The notes under the pieces were generated by a model that was not told the origin of the DNA, made no database searches, and worked only from the letters and a program-made list of their open reading frames with translations. 35,415 nucleotides of DNA from Massilia sp. UBA2604 (GTDB taxonomy: Bacteria; Pseudomonadota; Gammaproteobacteria; Burkholderiales; Burkholderiaceae_D), in the NCBI GenBank assembly GCA_002339265.1, contig DDKG01000324.1, positions 1-35,415 of the forward strand, written 5' to 3'. Within the stretch, counting starts at the first letter, position 1. Each line of letters begins with the position of its first letter. A program made the position numbers and the translations under genes. This document shows positions 1 through 8,200 of this stretch, one piece after another.

Positions 1-956
1 GCGTTGTCGGCGTTCTGCTTGACGGTCGAGGTCAGTTCTTCCATCGACGAGGCGGTTTCTTCCAGCGAACCGGCCTGCTGCTCGGTGCGCGACGACAGGT
101 CCAGGTTGCCGGCGGCGATCTGGCTCGATGCGGTGGCGATGTTGTCGGTGCCGGTGCGGACCTGGCTCACGATCTTCACCAGCGAATCGTTCATTTCCTT
201 GAGCGCCTTGAGCAGGCGGCCGGTCTCGTCGTTCGAGGTCACTTCGATGGTCTGGGTCAGGTCGCCCTTGGCCACGGCCCCGGCGATCGCGACCGCCTGC
301 TCCAGCGGACGCACGATGGCGCGCACCAGCACCCAGCCGACGAAGGCGGCCATGATCAAGCCGAACACCAGGCCGGCCAGGCAGACCGCGCGCACGATCT
401 CGAAAGTCGATTGCGAGGCCTGGTATTCCTTCAGCGCGGCGTCCTGCTGTTCCTTGATCAGCTTGGCGCCCAGGTCGTTCAGCGGCACGTACAGGCGCGT
501 CATCGGGCCGTTCAGCAGCGCGATCGCCCCGATATTGTCGTTGGCGCGGATCGCCGCCGCCGCCGGCAGCAGGCCCTGCTCGAGGAAGGCCTTGCGCGCC
601 GTGGTGAACTGCTCGATCATCGCGCGCTCGGCGTCGTTGTTGACCATCTTCGTGTATTCGCCCCACAGCTTGTTGACCGTGGCGACGTTGGCGTCGACCG
701 CGCTCAGGGCGGCGTTGCGCTGGCCCGGATCCTCGACGTTGACGGCCTTGGCGATGGCCAGCTGGTTGGCGGTGATCAGCTGGGTGACCTGGCCCACCTG
801 GTTCAGGCCGACCAGGCGATGGTCATACATCTGCTTGAGTTCGGTATTTGCAATGCCGAGGTTATAGATGCCGATGACCGCGCCGGCGACCAGCTCGACG
901 GCCAGGAAAGCGATGACGAAGATGAGGCGCGACTTGATGCTGAGATGTTTGAACAT
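1..956 (-). CDS. Methyl-accepting chemotaxis protein, N-terminal part (cut by window edge)
   Basis: Inner-membrane chemoreceptor that senses periplasmic ligands and controls CheA. About 318 residues are present. A first membrane segment lies at about residues 11-33, a periplasmic four-helix-bundle type sensor at about 35-185, a second membrane segment at about 188-211, then a HAMP linker beginning VRAIVRPLEQ and containing GDLTQTIEV and NDETGRLLKALKEM. The start of the cytoplasmic signalling domain follows (LSSRTEQQAGSLEETASSME, the adaptation-helix region typical of the Tsr/Tar class); the CheW-binding tip and the end lie outside the window. The ATG at 956 is chosen because it gives a short positively charged N-terminus (MFKHLSIKSR) directly before the first membrane segment. 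It diverges from tcyP. The ligand cannot be told from sequence. Confidence 0.93.
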   Translation of the reverse strand, partial: MFKHLSIKSRLIFVIAFLAVELVAGAVIGIYNLGIANTELKQMYDHRLVGLNQVGQVTQLITANQLAIAKAVNVEDPGQRNAALSAVDANVATVNKLWGEYTKMVNNDAERAMIEQFTTARKAFLEQGLLPAAAAIRANDNIGAIALLNGPMTRLYVPLNDLGAKLIKEQQDAALKEYQASQSTFEIVRAVCLAGLVFGLIMAAFVGWVLVRAIVRPLEQAVAIAGAVAKGDLTQTIEVTSNDETGRLLKALKEMNDSLVKIVSQVRTGTDNIATASSQIAAGNLDLSSRTEQQAGSLEETASSMEELTSTVKQNADN

Positions 957-1003
957 GATTCGCTGGCCTTAAGCCCATGGATAAGAAATGTGATATCCAT
1001 TGG

Positions 1004-1033
1004 ATTATAGAAACATTGTTCCCTTTATGGGAA
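1004..1033 (-). promoter_or_regulatory. Candidate sigma-70 promoter of the chemoreceptor gene
   Basis: On the minus strand a perfect TATAAT (1009-1004) sits 47 bp upstream of the receptor ATG. A poor -35 (TTCCCA, 1033-1028) lies 18 bp further upstream. The -10 is convincing, the -35 is not. The flagellar sigma-28 pattern was looked for here and is not convincing. Confidence 0.35.
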
Positions 1034-1211
1034 GCATTGAGTATTTCCTTGCGTTATGACCCCTCTTCCGTCGCAGTGCAGCAACAGATTCCCGACAAGC
1101 CGTTATCCCTCCACCAATATGCTCTGAGCGCATAAGCAAATGTGACATTAACACTACGGCAAGGCAACTTTGCCGATAGAATGGCGCGATTCCTTGCTTC
1201 AACCGAGCGTT

Positions 1212-2612
1212 ATGACTTTCCCCGTTCTCCTCAACCTGGCCCTCGCCCTGGCCATTTGCGCACTCCTGTATGGCATGCAGGCCCGCCATGCGTCGTTCAC
1301 CAAGCGCGTGTTCGTCGGCCTCGGGCTGGGCGTCGTGTTCGGCGCCGGGCTGCAGGCCGTGTACGGCGCCGGCGCGAGCGACATCGTCGCCACCAATGCG
1401 TGGCTGGACGTGATCGGCAGCGGCTACGTCAAGCTGCTGCAGATGATCATCATCCCGCTGATCATGGTGTCGATCGTGCAGGCCATCCTCAAGCTGCGCG
1501 ATGCGGCCTCGCTGGGCAAGATCAGCACCCTCACCATCGGCATCCTGCTTCTCACGACCGTGGTCGCGGCCTGCATCGGCATCGCAATGGCCAAGCTGTT
1601 CGGCCTGTCGGCGGTCGGACTGACCGCCTCGAGCGCCGAAGTCGCGCGCGGCGAATACCTGCAGGGCAACCTGGCCACGGCGCAGGAACTGTCGCTGCCG
1701 TCCCTGCTGCTGTCCTTCATCCCGGCCAATCCCTTCCTCGACATGACCGGCGCGCGCAAGACCTCGACCATCGCGGTGGTGGTGTTCGCCGTGTTCGTCG
1801 GCATCTCGGCGGTCGGCATCGCCGCCAGGAAGCCGGAGGTGTTCCAGTCCTTCAGCGGCTTCGTGCACGTGGCCCACGTGATCGTGATGCGCATGGTGAC
1901 GCTAGTGCTGCGCCTGACCCCGTTCGGCGTGTTCGCGCTGATGGCCAAGATGGTGGCCGGTTCCAGCCTGCAGGACATCCTCGGCCTGCTCAACTTCGTG
2001 GTCGCCTCGTATGCGGCGCTGGCGCTGATGTTCTGCGTGCACCTGGCGATGGTGGCGGGTGTCGGCCTCAATCCGCTGCGCTACGTGAAAAAGATCTTCC
2101 CGGTGCTGGTGTTCGCCTTCACCTCGCGCACCAGCGCCGGCTCGATCCCGATGAGCGTGGCGACCCAGACCGCGCGCCTCGGCACGCCGGAAGGCACGGC
2201 CAACTTCGCCGCCTCGTTCGGCGCCACCATCGGCCAGAACGGCTGCGCCGGCATCTATCCGGCGATGCTGGCGGTGATGATCGCGCCGACGGTCGGCATC
2301 GATCCGTTCACGGCCGCTTTTCTCTTGCCTCTGCTGGCGATCGTCGCCTTCGGCTCGATCGGCGTGGCCGGCGTCGGTGGCGGCGCCACCTTCGCGGCCC
2401 TGATCGTGCTGTCGGCGATGGACTTGCCGGTGGCGCTGGCGGGCTTGCTGATCTCGGTAGAACCGCTGATCGACATGGGCCGCACGGCGCTCAACGTCAG
2501 CGGCTCGATCGCGGCCGGCAGCGTCACCAGCCGGGTGCTGGGACAGACCGATATGCGGGTGTTCCAGAACGACGCCGACGTCAACCTCGACGGAGAAGAA
2601 CAGGCCGTATAA
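1212..2612 (+). CDS. tcyP: L-cystine uptake symporter, TcyP/YdjN type (DAACS family)
   Basis: Sodium- or proton-coupled carrier of the dicarboxylate/amino acid:cation symporter family, 466 residues with about nine to ten hydrophobic segments in the inner membrane. The protein follows E. coli YdjN/TcyP closely as remembered: MTFPVLLN against MNFPLIAN at the start, GSGYVKLLQMIIIPLI, LSFIPANPFLD, FAFTSRTSAGSIP, ASFGATIGQNGCAGIYPAML, GVAGVGGGATFAALIVL and SVEPLIDMGRTALNVSGS. The last four are the hairpin and substrate-site motifs of the family. An upstream in-frame ATG at 1170 would add 14 residues with no counterpart in YdjN, so the ATG at 1212 is preferred. The gene diverges from the chemoreceptor. 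Transport of cystine rather than a dicarboxylate is inferred from full-length similarity to TcyP. Confidence 0.92.
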   Translation: MTFPVLLNLALALAICALLYGMQARHASFTKRVFVGLGLGVVFGAGLQAVYGAGASDIVATNAWLDVIGSGYVKLLQMIIIPLIMVSIVQAILKLRDAASLGKISTLTIGILLLTTVVAACIGIAMAKLFGLSAVGLTASSAEVARGEYLQGNLATAQELSLPSLLLSFIPANPFLDMTGARKTSTIAVVVFAVFVGISAVGIAARKPEVFQSFSGFVHVAHVIVMRMVTLVLRLTPFGVFALMAKMVAGSSLQDILGLLNFVVASYAALALMFCVHLAMVAGVGLNPLRYVKKIFPVLVFAFTSRTSAGSIPMSVATQTARLGTPEGTANFAASFGATIGQNGCAGIYPAMLAVMIAPTVGIDPFTAAFLLPLLAIVAFGSIGVAGVGGGATFAALIVLSAMDLPVALAGLLISVEPLIDMGRTALNVSGSIAAGSVTSRVLGQTDMRVFQNDADVNLDGEEQAV

Positions 2613-2614
2613 GT

Positions 2615-2637
2615 TGTAAACATCGACCTGTAAACAT
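2615..2637 (+). repeat. Direct repeat TGTAAACAT x2 downstream of tcyP
   Basis: The nonamer TGTAAACAT occurs at 2615-2623 and 2629-2637, a spacing of 14 bp, directly after the tcyP stop and about 85 bp before the next start codon. It could be a protein-binding site for the downstream gene or chance. Confidence 0.3.
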
Positions 2638-2719
2638 TGCCAGGGGCGGCAGCAATCGTGCGCTGACGCCTTGCCGAATCCGTCATGATGACGCCATGTT
2701 AACTTTTCGGCGAACGGCA

Positions 2720-3484
2720 ATGGAACAAAAATGGCCGCAAGAAATCTGGCTGGTCAGGCATGGACAAAGCGCGGGCAATGTCGCGCGTGACCTGGCCGAA
2801 GCCGCCGCCGGCCACCGCATCGACATCGCCGACCGCGACGTCGACGTGCCGCTGTCCGAACTGGGCGAGCGCCAGTCCGAAGCGCTGGGCGCCTGGTTCG
2901 CCGCCCTGCCGCCGCACCAGCGTCCCAACGTGGTGCTGCACTCGCCCTATATCCGCGCGGCCGAGACCGCCAATATCCTGATGCAGCGCCTGGACCGCGA
3001 CGAACTCTTGTGCGTGCTGGCCGACGAGCGCCTGCGCGAGAAAGAATTCGGCGTGCTCGACCGTCTCACCACGCACGGCATCGCCCACCACTTCCCCGAT
3101 CTGTACGAACAGCGCCAGCACGTCGGCAAGTTCTATTTCCGTCCGCCGGGCGGCGAAAGCTGGTGCGACGTCATCCTGCGCCTGCGCAGCGTGATGGACA
3201 CGCTCGAGCGCGACTTCTGTGGCGAGCGCGTGCTGATCGTCGCGCACCAGGTTACCGTCAATTGCTTCCGCTACCTGTTCGAACACTTGAACGAGGCGCA
3301 GATCCTGGATTTCGACCGCGCCGGCGACGTGCCGAACTGCTCGGTCACGTCCTATGAATTCGATCCCGACAAAGGCAAGCGCGGCGACCTGGCGCTGCGC
3401 CTGGTGAACTTCGTGGCGCCGCTGGAAGCCACAGGCACCCCGGTCACCGTCGCCAAGGACTTGCCAACCTCGCCCAAGGCTTGA
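2720..3484 (+). CDS. Histidine phosphatase family protein (phosphoglycerate mutase-like)
   Basis: A 254-residue branch-1 histidine phosphatase. The catalytic RHG motif is at residues 13-15 (LVRHGQSAGN), with His14 as the phosphorylated residue. The usual second arginine and glutamate are found in HSPYIRAAETA and in LREKEFGVLD, and the second catalytic histidine is in VLIVAHQVTVN. These are family-level assignments; the substrate (sugar phosphate, nucleotide or other) cannot be read from the sequence. The start at 2720 puts the RHG motif near the N-terminus as usual for the family; an in-frame ATG at 2696 would add eight residues (MLTFRRTA) and cannot be excluded, as neither has a strong ribosome-binding site. 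Its stop is only 9 bp before the next gene, so the two are probably co-transcribed. Confidence 0.85.
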   Translation: MEQKWPQEIWLVRHGQSAGNVARDLAEAAAGHRIDIADRDVDVPLSELGERQSEALGAWFAALPPHQRPNVVLHSPYIRAAETANILMQRLDRDELLCVLADERLREKEFGVLDRLTTHGIAHHFPDLYEQRQHVGKFYFRPPGGESWCDVILRLRSVMDTLERDFCGERVLIVAHQVTVNCFRYLFEHLNEAQILDFDRAGDVPNCSVTSYEFDPDKGKRGDLALRLVNFVAPLEATGTPVTVAKDLPTSPKA

Positions 3485-3493
3485 CGCCCCGCC

Positions 3494-4489
3494 ATGGACT
3501 CCACCAATCGCACCGCGTACGACGTCGACGCCGCCTGCCTGGCGGCATGGCCGCTGCCCCAGCCCGAATCTGAGGGCGACAAGGAATTGCGCGGCCACGT
3601 GCTGGTGCTGGGCGGCTCGCGCGAGATGCCGGGCGCCATCATCCTGGCCGCCACCGCGGCCCTGCGCGCCGGCGCCGGCAAGCTGACCATCGCCACCGGG
3701 GCCAGCGTGGCCCAGCTGGTGGCGCTGGCGATGCCCGAGGCGCGCGTGATCGGCCTGACCGAGAACGAGACCGACGGTTTCCACCTGGATGCGCTGGACA
3801 GCCTCGACCCGCTGGCCGACAAGGTCAGCGCGGTGCTGGTCGGCCCGGGCATGCGCGACGCGCCGTGCACCGCACGCCTGGTGCATGCGCTGCTGCCGCG
3901 GCTGGATGAAGCCGGCGTCGGCCTGGTGCTCGACGCCTGCGCCATGGATGTCATGCTGCACATGCCGCACGACTGGCCCGACGGCAAGCCGATGCGCTTC
4001 GAGCGGCCCGTGATCATGACCCCGCACTGCGGCGAAATGGCGCACCTGACCGGCCTCGAGAAAGAATGCATCGTCGGCCAGCCCGACGCCCCGGCGCTGC
4101 AGGCGGCGCGCGACTGGAATGCGGTGATCGCGCTCAAGGGCGCGCGCACGGTGATCGCGGCGCCGGACGGCATGCTGTGGCAGCACGAAGGCGCAGGCAA
4201 TATTGGCCTGGCCATCTCGGGTTCGGGCGACGTGCTGGCCGGCATCATCGCCGGCCTGCTGGCGCGCGGCGCCGCGCCGGAGCAGGCGGCCTGCTGGGGC
4301 GTGGCCTTGCACGCGCGCGCCGGCGACCGCCTGGCGGAGCGCCTGGGCACCTTGGGTTATTTGGCGCGAGAAATTTCTATGGAGGTTCCCGCGCTGCTCG
4401 AGCAGATCGGCAACGCCGACCACATCAAGCAAAGCGCCGATGACCGGAACATCCGGCCTGTGCCGGGGGACGAACAGCTGGGAGCTTGA
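3494..4489 (+). CDS. nnrD: ADP-dependent (S)-NAD(P)H-hydrate dehydratase, stand-alone NnrD-type
   Basis: Repairs damaged NADH or NADPH hydrates by dehydrating the S-form with ADP as phosphate acceptor. The 331-residue protein has the ribokinase-like fold of the YjeF C-terminal domain: GHVLVLGGSREMPGA near residues 34-48, AALRAGAGKLT, VGPGM (116-120), TPHCGEMAHLTG (176-187), and the GSGDVLAG signature at 243-250 with the catalytic-type aspartate at 246. The N-terminal epimerase domain (NnrE) found fused in E. coli YjeF is absent, so epimerisation must be supplied by a separate gene. It follows the histidine phosphatase with a 9-bp gap and likely shares its transcript. Confidence 0.9.
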   Translation: MDSTNRTAYDVDAACLAAWPLPQPESEGDKELRGHVLVLGGSREMPGAIILAATAALRAGAGKLTIATGASVAQLVALAMPEARVIGLTENETDGFHLDALDSLDPLADKVSAVLVGPGMRDAPCTARLVHALLPRLDEAGVGLVLDACAMDVMLHMPHDWPDGKPMRFERPVIMTPHCGEMAHLTGLEKECIVGQPDAPALQAARDWNAVIALKGARTVIAAPDGMLWQHEGAGNIGLAISGSGDVLAGIIAGLLARGAAPEQAACWGVALHARAGDRLAERLGTLGYLAREISMEVPALLEQIGNADHIKQSADDRNIRPVPGDEQLGA

Positions 4490-4503
4490 AGCCCGGCGAA
4501 AGA

Positions 4504-4531
4504 AAACTCTGTAAAAAATGTTACGGAGTTT
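4504..4531. repeat. AT-rich inverted repeat after the dehydratase gene
   Basis: An 11-bp stem (AAACTCTGTAA with TTACGGAGTTT, one G-U pair) around a 6-base loop starts 15 bp after the stop codon. No T-run follows on the plus strand (CGCAAGAG), so it is a weak transcription terminator at best; it could also be an operator for the lipoprotein gene about 220 bp downstream. Confidence 0.4.
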
Positions 4532-4752
4532 CGCAAGAGTGCGGTATCTAACGAACCGGCAGCCGGGCTTCCGGTCTAATGGGCACAGTTGGATTGAAGT
4601 ACGCACCGGGGCCGCGTATTGCGTCGGTTCCCTGAGTGTTCCGCTCTTGAATTGCAGAGGGGTGGAACTAACTGGCGCCGTTGATTTTCCAGCGCCTCAC
4701 CAATAGAGCTGGAAGCTGCGGCACAAGATAGACGTAAACGAGGAGTTTAAAA

Positions 4753-5143
4753 ATGAAAGCAATGACCAAAGCACCAAAAATCCTGCTGACCGCCGCCGTC
4801 CTGGCTTCGCTGCTGGGCGCTTGCAAGCAGCGACGACGCTGCGACCACCACCACGCCAGCCGACACCTCGGCGACCATGCCAAGCAGCACCTCGGGCGCC
4901 ACCGGCACCACGGGTGACGTGGGCACCGGCGCAACCGGCACCGGCACCACCGGCACCGGCACCACCGACATGGGCACCAGCGGCACCACCGGCGCAACCG
5001 GCACCGCCGGCGACACCAGCGGCGCAACCGGCACCAGCGGCATGACCGGCACCGGCACCGGCACCGCGGAAGGCGCCACCGGCACCACCACCACCGATCC
5101 GGCGACCACCACCACGCCGCCGACCGGCACCACCGGCCAGTAA
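4753..5143 (+). pseudogene. Small Gly/Thr-rich lipoprotein, reading frame broken by one extra base
   Basis: A strong ribosome-binding site (AGGAG, 4741-4745) precedes ATG 4753, which encodes a lipoprotein signal peptide ending in the lipobox LLGAC. Read on in this frame, the protein becomes Arg/His-rich and stops near 4918. In the other frame the DNA encodes SDDAATTTTPADTSATMPSS and then a Gly-Thr-Ala-Ser-rich tail running to TAA 5141-5143. Removing one A at 4825-4826 joins the two as GAC-SSDDAATT, giving a lipoprotein of about 129 residues. What is seen is therefore a +1 frameshift directly after the lipid-bearing cysteine. It could be a real mutation, a phase-variable state or a sequencing error. 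The tail is low-complexity with no known domain, so the function is unknown; an outer-membrane or surface location is inferred. Confidence 0.75.
4897..5138 (+). repeat. Degenerate GGCACC/ACCGGC triplet-based repeat tract
   Basis: The 3' two-thirds of the lipoprotein gene is built from degenerate repeats of ACCGGC and GGCACC, encoding Gly-Thr, Ala-Thr-Gly and Gly-Thr-Thr units. Such tracts are prone to slippage and length change. The tract stays in one frame to the stop codon, so the frameshift upstream is not caused inside it. Confidence 0.7.
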
Positions 5144-5168
5144 TCGATTGGCCCGCATCACCGAGCGA

Positions 5169-5247
5169 CGCCCCGCCTGCGGGGCGCGTTCGGGCAGCAC
5201 TTGTCGCAATTCCTGCGCCCGGCTCCTCACAGCCGGGTTGCTTGTTT
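5169..5247 (+). terminator. Terminator region of the lipoprotein gene (two hairpins)
   Basis: Two hairpins follow the stop codon. The first pairs CGCCCCGC with GCGGGGCG (5169-5186) and lacks a T-run. The second pairs CCCGGCT (5218-5224) with AGCCGGG (5231-5237) and is followed by TTGCTTGTTT, which is a good rho-independent terminator. It lies between two convergent genes. Confidence 0.6.
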
Positions 5248-5278
5248 CAGGCCTTGTTGTCTTGTCCCCGATAATCCA

Positions 5279-8200
5279 CTAGCCGCCGGCGCGCATCCTC
5301 GCCGTGACGTCGCGGATCAGGTTTTCCACTATCCCGAAATCGGCCGGCTTGGTCAGGTGATGATCGAATCCCGCCTGGCGCGAACGCTGGCGGTCCTGCT
5401 CCGCACCCCAGCCGGTCAGCGCCACCAGGGTCGCTCCTTCCATGCCCGCGATGCGTCGCATCGCCCCGGCCGCCTCGAAGCCGCTCATGTCGGGCAGGCC
5501 GATGTCCAGGAACACGACCTGCGGCAGCCCCGCCTCGGCGTGGCGCAATGCCTCGGCGCCGTCGTGAGCCACGGTGACCACGTGCCCATTCATCTCGAGC
5601 AGGGCCTGCAGCGTCTCGGCCGCGTCGATGTTGTCGTCCACCACCAGAATGCGCAGCGCGCCGGCCGTCGCATCCACGGGCGGAGCGGCTGCCGCGACTG
5701 GCGCCGGTGCGGGCGGCGCGGCGTCAAGCAGCGTCCCCTGCGCTTCATCGGGCAACGGCAGCCATACCGTGAACTGGCTACCCATGCCGGCACCGGCGCT
5801 GCTGGCGGCGACCCGGCCGCCATGCAGCTTGACCAGGCGCTGGACCAGGTTCAGGCCGACGCCCAGGCCGCCCTGCGCCATCTCGGTGCCGAGATGGGCC
5901 TGGGCATACATGTCGAACACCGTCTCGAGGGCCGGCGCATCCAGGCCAATGCCGTTGTCCGAGACGGTGATCGCCACCTCGCGCCCCTCGACCCGGGCCG
6001 CGATCTCGATCGCGCCGCCGGACGGCGTGTACTTGGCGGCGTTGTTGAGCAGATTGCTCAACACCTGCGCCACGCGGTGGCGGTCGGCGCGCAGCGCCAG
6101 CGATGCATCCGGCGCATGGACGGCCAGCGCATGCTTGCGCGCTTCCATGAGCGGCATGCTCATGTCGACTGCCTCGCGCATGACGTCGGCCAGCAGCATG
6201 CGCTCCAGCTTCAGGGTGACCTTGCCTTCGGCCAGGCGCGCCATGTCGAGCAGGTCGTCGACCAGGTGCACCATGTGGTCGACCTGGCGCCGCATGATGG
6301 CATGGACGTCGCCGCCGGCGGCGCCGATGCGCATCAGCTCCAGCCCCGAGCGGATCGGGGCCAACGGGTTGCGCAGCTCGTGCGCGAGGGTAAACAGGAA
6401 GTCGCTCTGCGCACGGTTCTTCTGGCCCAGTTCGTGGGCCAGGCGCTGCAGCTCCTGCTCGGCATGTTTCTGGCTGCCGATGTCGAGGGTCACGCCGTCG
6501 AAGCGTTCCGGCAGCCCATGCTCGTCGAGCCCGCACCAACCGATGGCGCGCAGCCAGCGCGGTGCGGCGCCTGCCAAGGTGCGAAACTCGAGGTCGAGCG
6601 GCGCGCCGGCGCGCACCGCGTGCTCCACGCTGGCCGCTAGCCTCTCGCGGTCCTCGGGATCGACCGCCGCCAGCAGTTCGTCCAGCGCCGCCGGCCGCGC
6701 GCCGTCCAGGCCGAAGTGCACGGCCAACTCGGCATTGATGTGAAACTGGTTGAACGGCGCGTCGGCGTACCAGACGCCGATATCGCCCGCTTCCGACACC
6801 CGCTCGAAGCGCTCCTGCAGGGTCTTGCGCACCTGGATGTCGATCACGGTGCCGACATAGCCATCCGGCTCCCCTTTCGCGTTCACCCGCGGCAGGCCGG
6901 CGTCGATGAACCAGCGGTAGCTGCCGTCCTGGCGCCGCAGGCGGTAGTCGAACGAGAACGGTTCGCGCGCCGTGCTGGCGGCCAGGAAGGTCTCGCTGGT
7001 GCGCTCGCGGTCTTCGGGGTGCACGTTCTGCAGCCAGCCGAAGCCCAGGTCCTGCTCCGGCGTGCGGCCGGTGTAGTCGTACCAGCGCTGGCTCAGGTAG
7101 GTGCACAGGCCGTCGTTATCGGTGGTCCACAGCATGGCGGGCGAAGCGTCGACCAGGGCCCGTACATGGGCTTCGCGCGCAAGCGCATCGCGCTCCATCT
7201 GGCGCCGCTCGCGGCCCAGGGCCACCTGCGTGCGCACCCGCGCCAGCAGCTCATTGGCCGAGAACGGCTTGACCAGGTAATCGTCGGCGCCGGCCTGCAG
7301 GCCCTCGACCTTGGCTTCCTCGCCGGCGCGCGCCGACAGCAGCATCACCGGCAGCAGGCGCAGGGAGTCGCTGGCGCGAATCTGCGCGATCAGGCCGAAG
7401 CCGTCGAGCTTCGGCATCATCACATCGCTCAGCAGCAGGTCGGGCGGATCGGCCAGCGCGAGTTCGAAAGCGGCCTCGCCGTCGGCGCAGGCGCGCACGT
7501 CGGCGTGCGGCTCGAGCAGCGCCTTGAGGTAGGCGCGCATATCGTTGTTGTCGTCGGCGATCAGGATGCGCGGGCGCGCCTCGGCCGACACCTGCGCTTC
7601 GTCCGCAGGCCGGTCAGCCGGCGCCGGCGCATCGAGGTCCGGCAGCCAGCGCAGCGCCTCTTCCACGAAAGCGGCGCCCATGCGCTGGCGGTCTTCCATA
7701 TCGTCCGGGGCCTGCACGATGCGGTCCTGCGGCAGGTGGGCCTGGCCGAACGGCAGGTCGACGTCGAAGCGCGTGCCCTCGCCCAGCACGCTGGACACGG
7801 CAATGGTGCCGCCATGCAGGCGCACCAGTTCCTGGATCAGGGCCAGGCCGATGCCGGTGCCCTCATAGGTGCGCCCGGGCGCGCCCTCGATGCGGTGGAA
7901 GCGCTCGAACATGCGCGGCAGCTCGTGCTCGGGAATGCCGGTGCCGGTGTCCTGCACCGACAGCCGCGCCATGCCGGCGTGCTCGCGCAGGCTGATGGTG
8001 ACGCCGCCGTGCAGCGTGAACTTGAAAGCGTTCGACAGCAGGTTGAAGACGATTTTTTCCCACATGTCGCGGTCGATGTAGACCGGCCGGCCCAGGTCCT
8101 CCAGCTCGACGTTATAGGCCAGGCCGCCCTTGGCCATCGCCGATTCGAACACGCCGGCCAGGTCGAGCGTCAGGTGCGCCAGGTCGACCGGGACGTAGCT

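Noticed and set aside
997..1040. Flagellar sigma-28 promoter for the chemoreceptor
   Set aside because: TAAA is present upstream but no GCCGATAA-like -10 lies at the right distance; the TATAAT fits sigma-70 better.
2699..4606. A 635-codon minus-strand open frame
   Set aside because: Lies opposite the phosphatase and the hydrate dehydratase, both of which have full catalytic motifs; the reverse frame has none.
4518..4706. A 62-codon frame in the gap before the lipoprotein gene
   Set aside because: No ribosome-binding site or protein-like features; overlaps an AT-rich hairpin.
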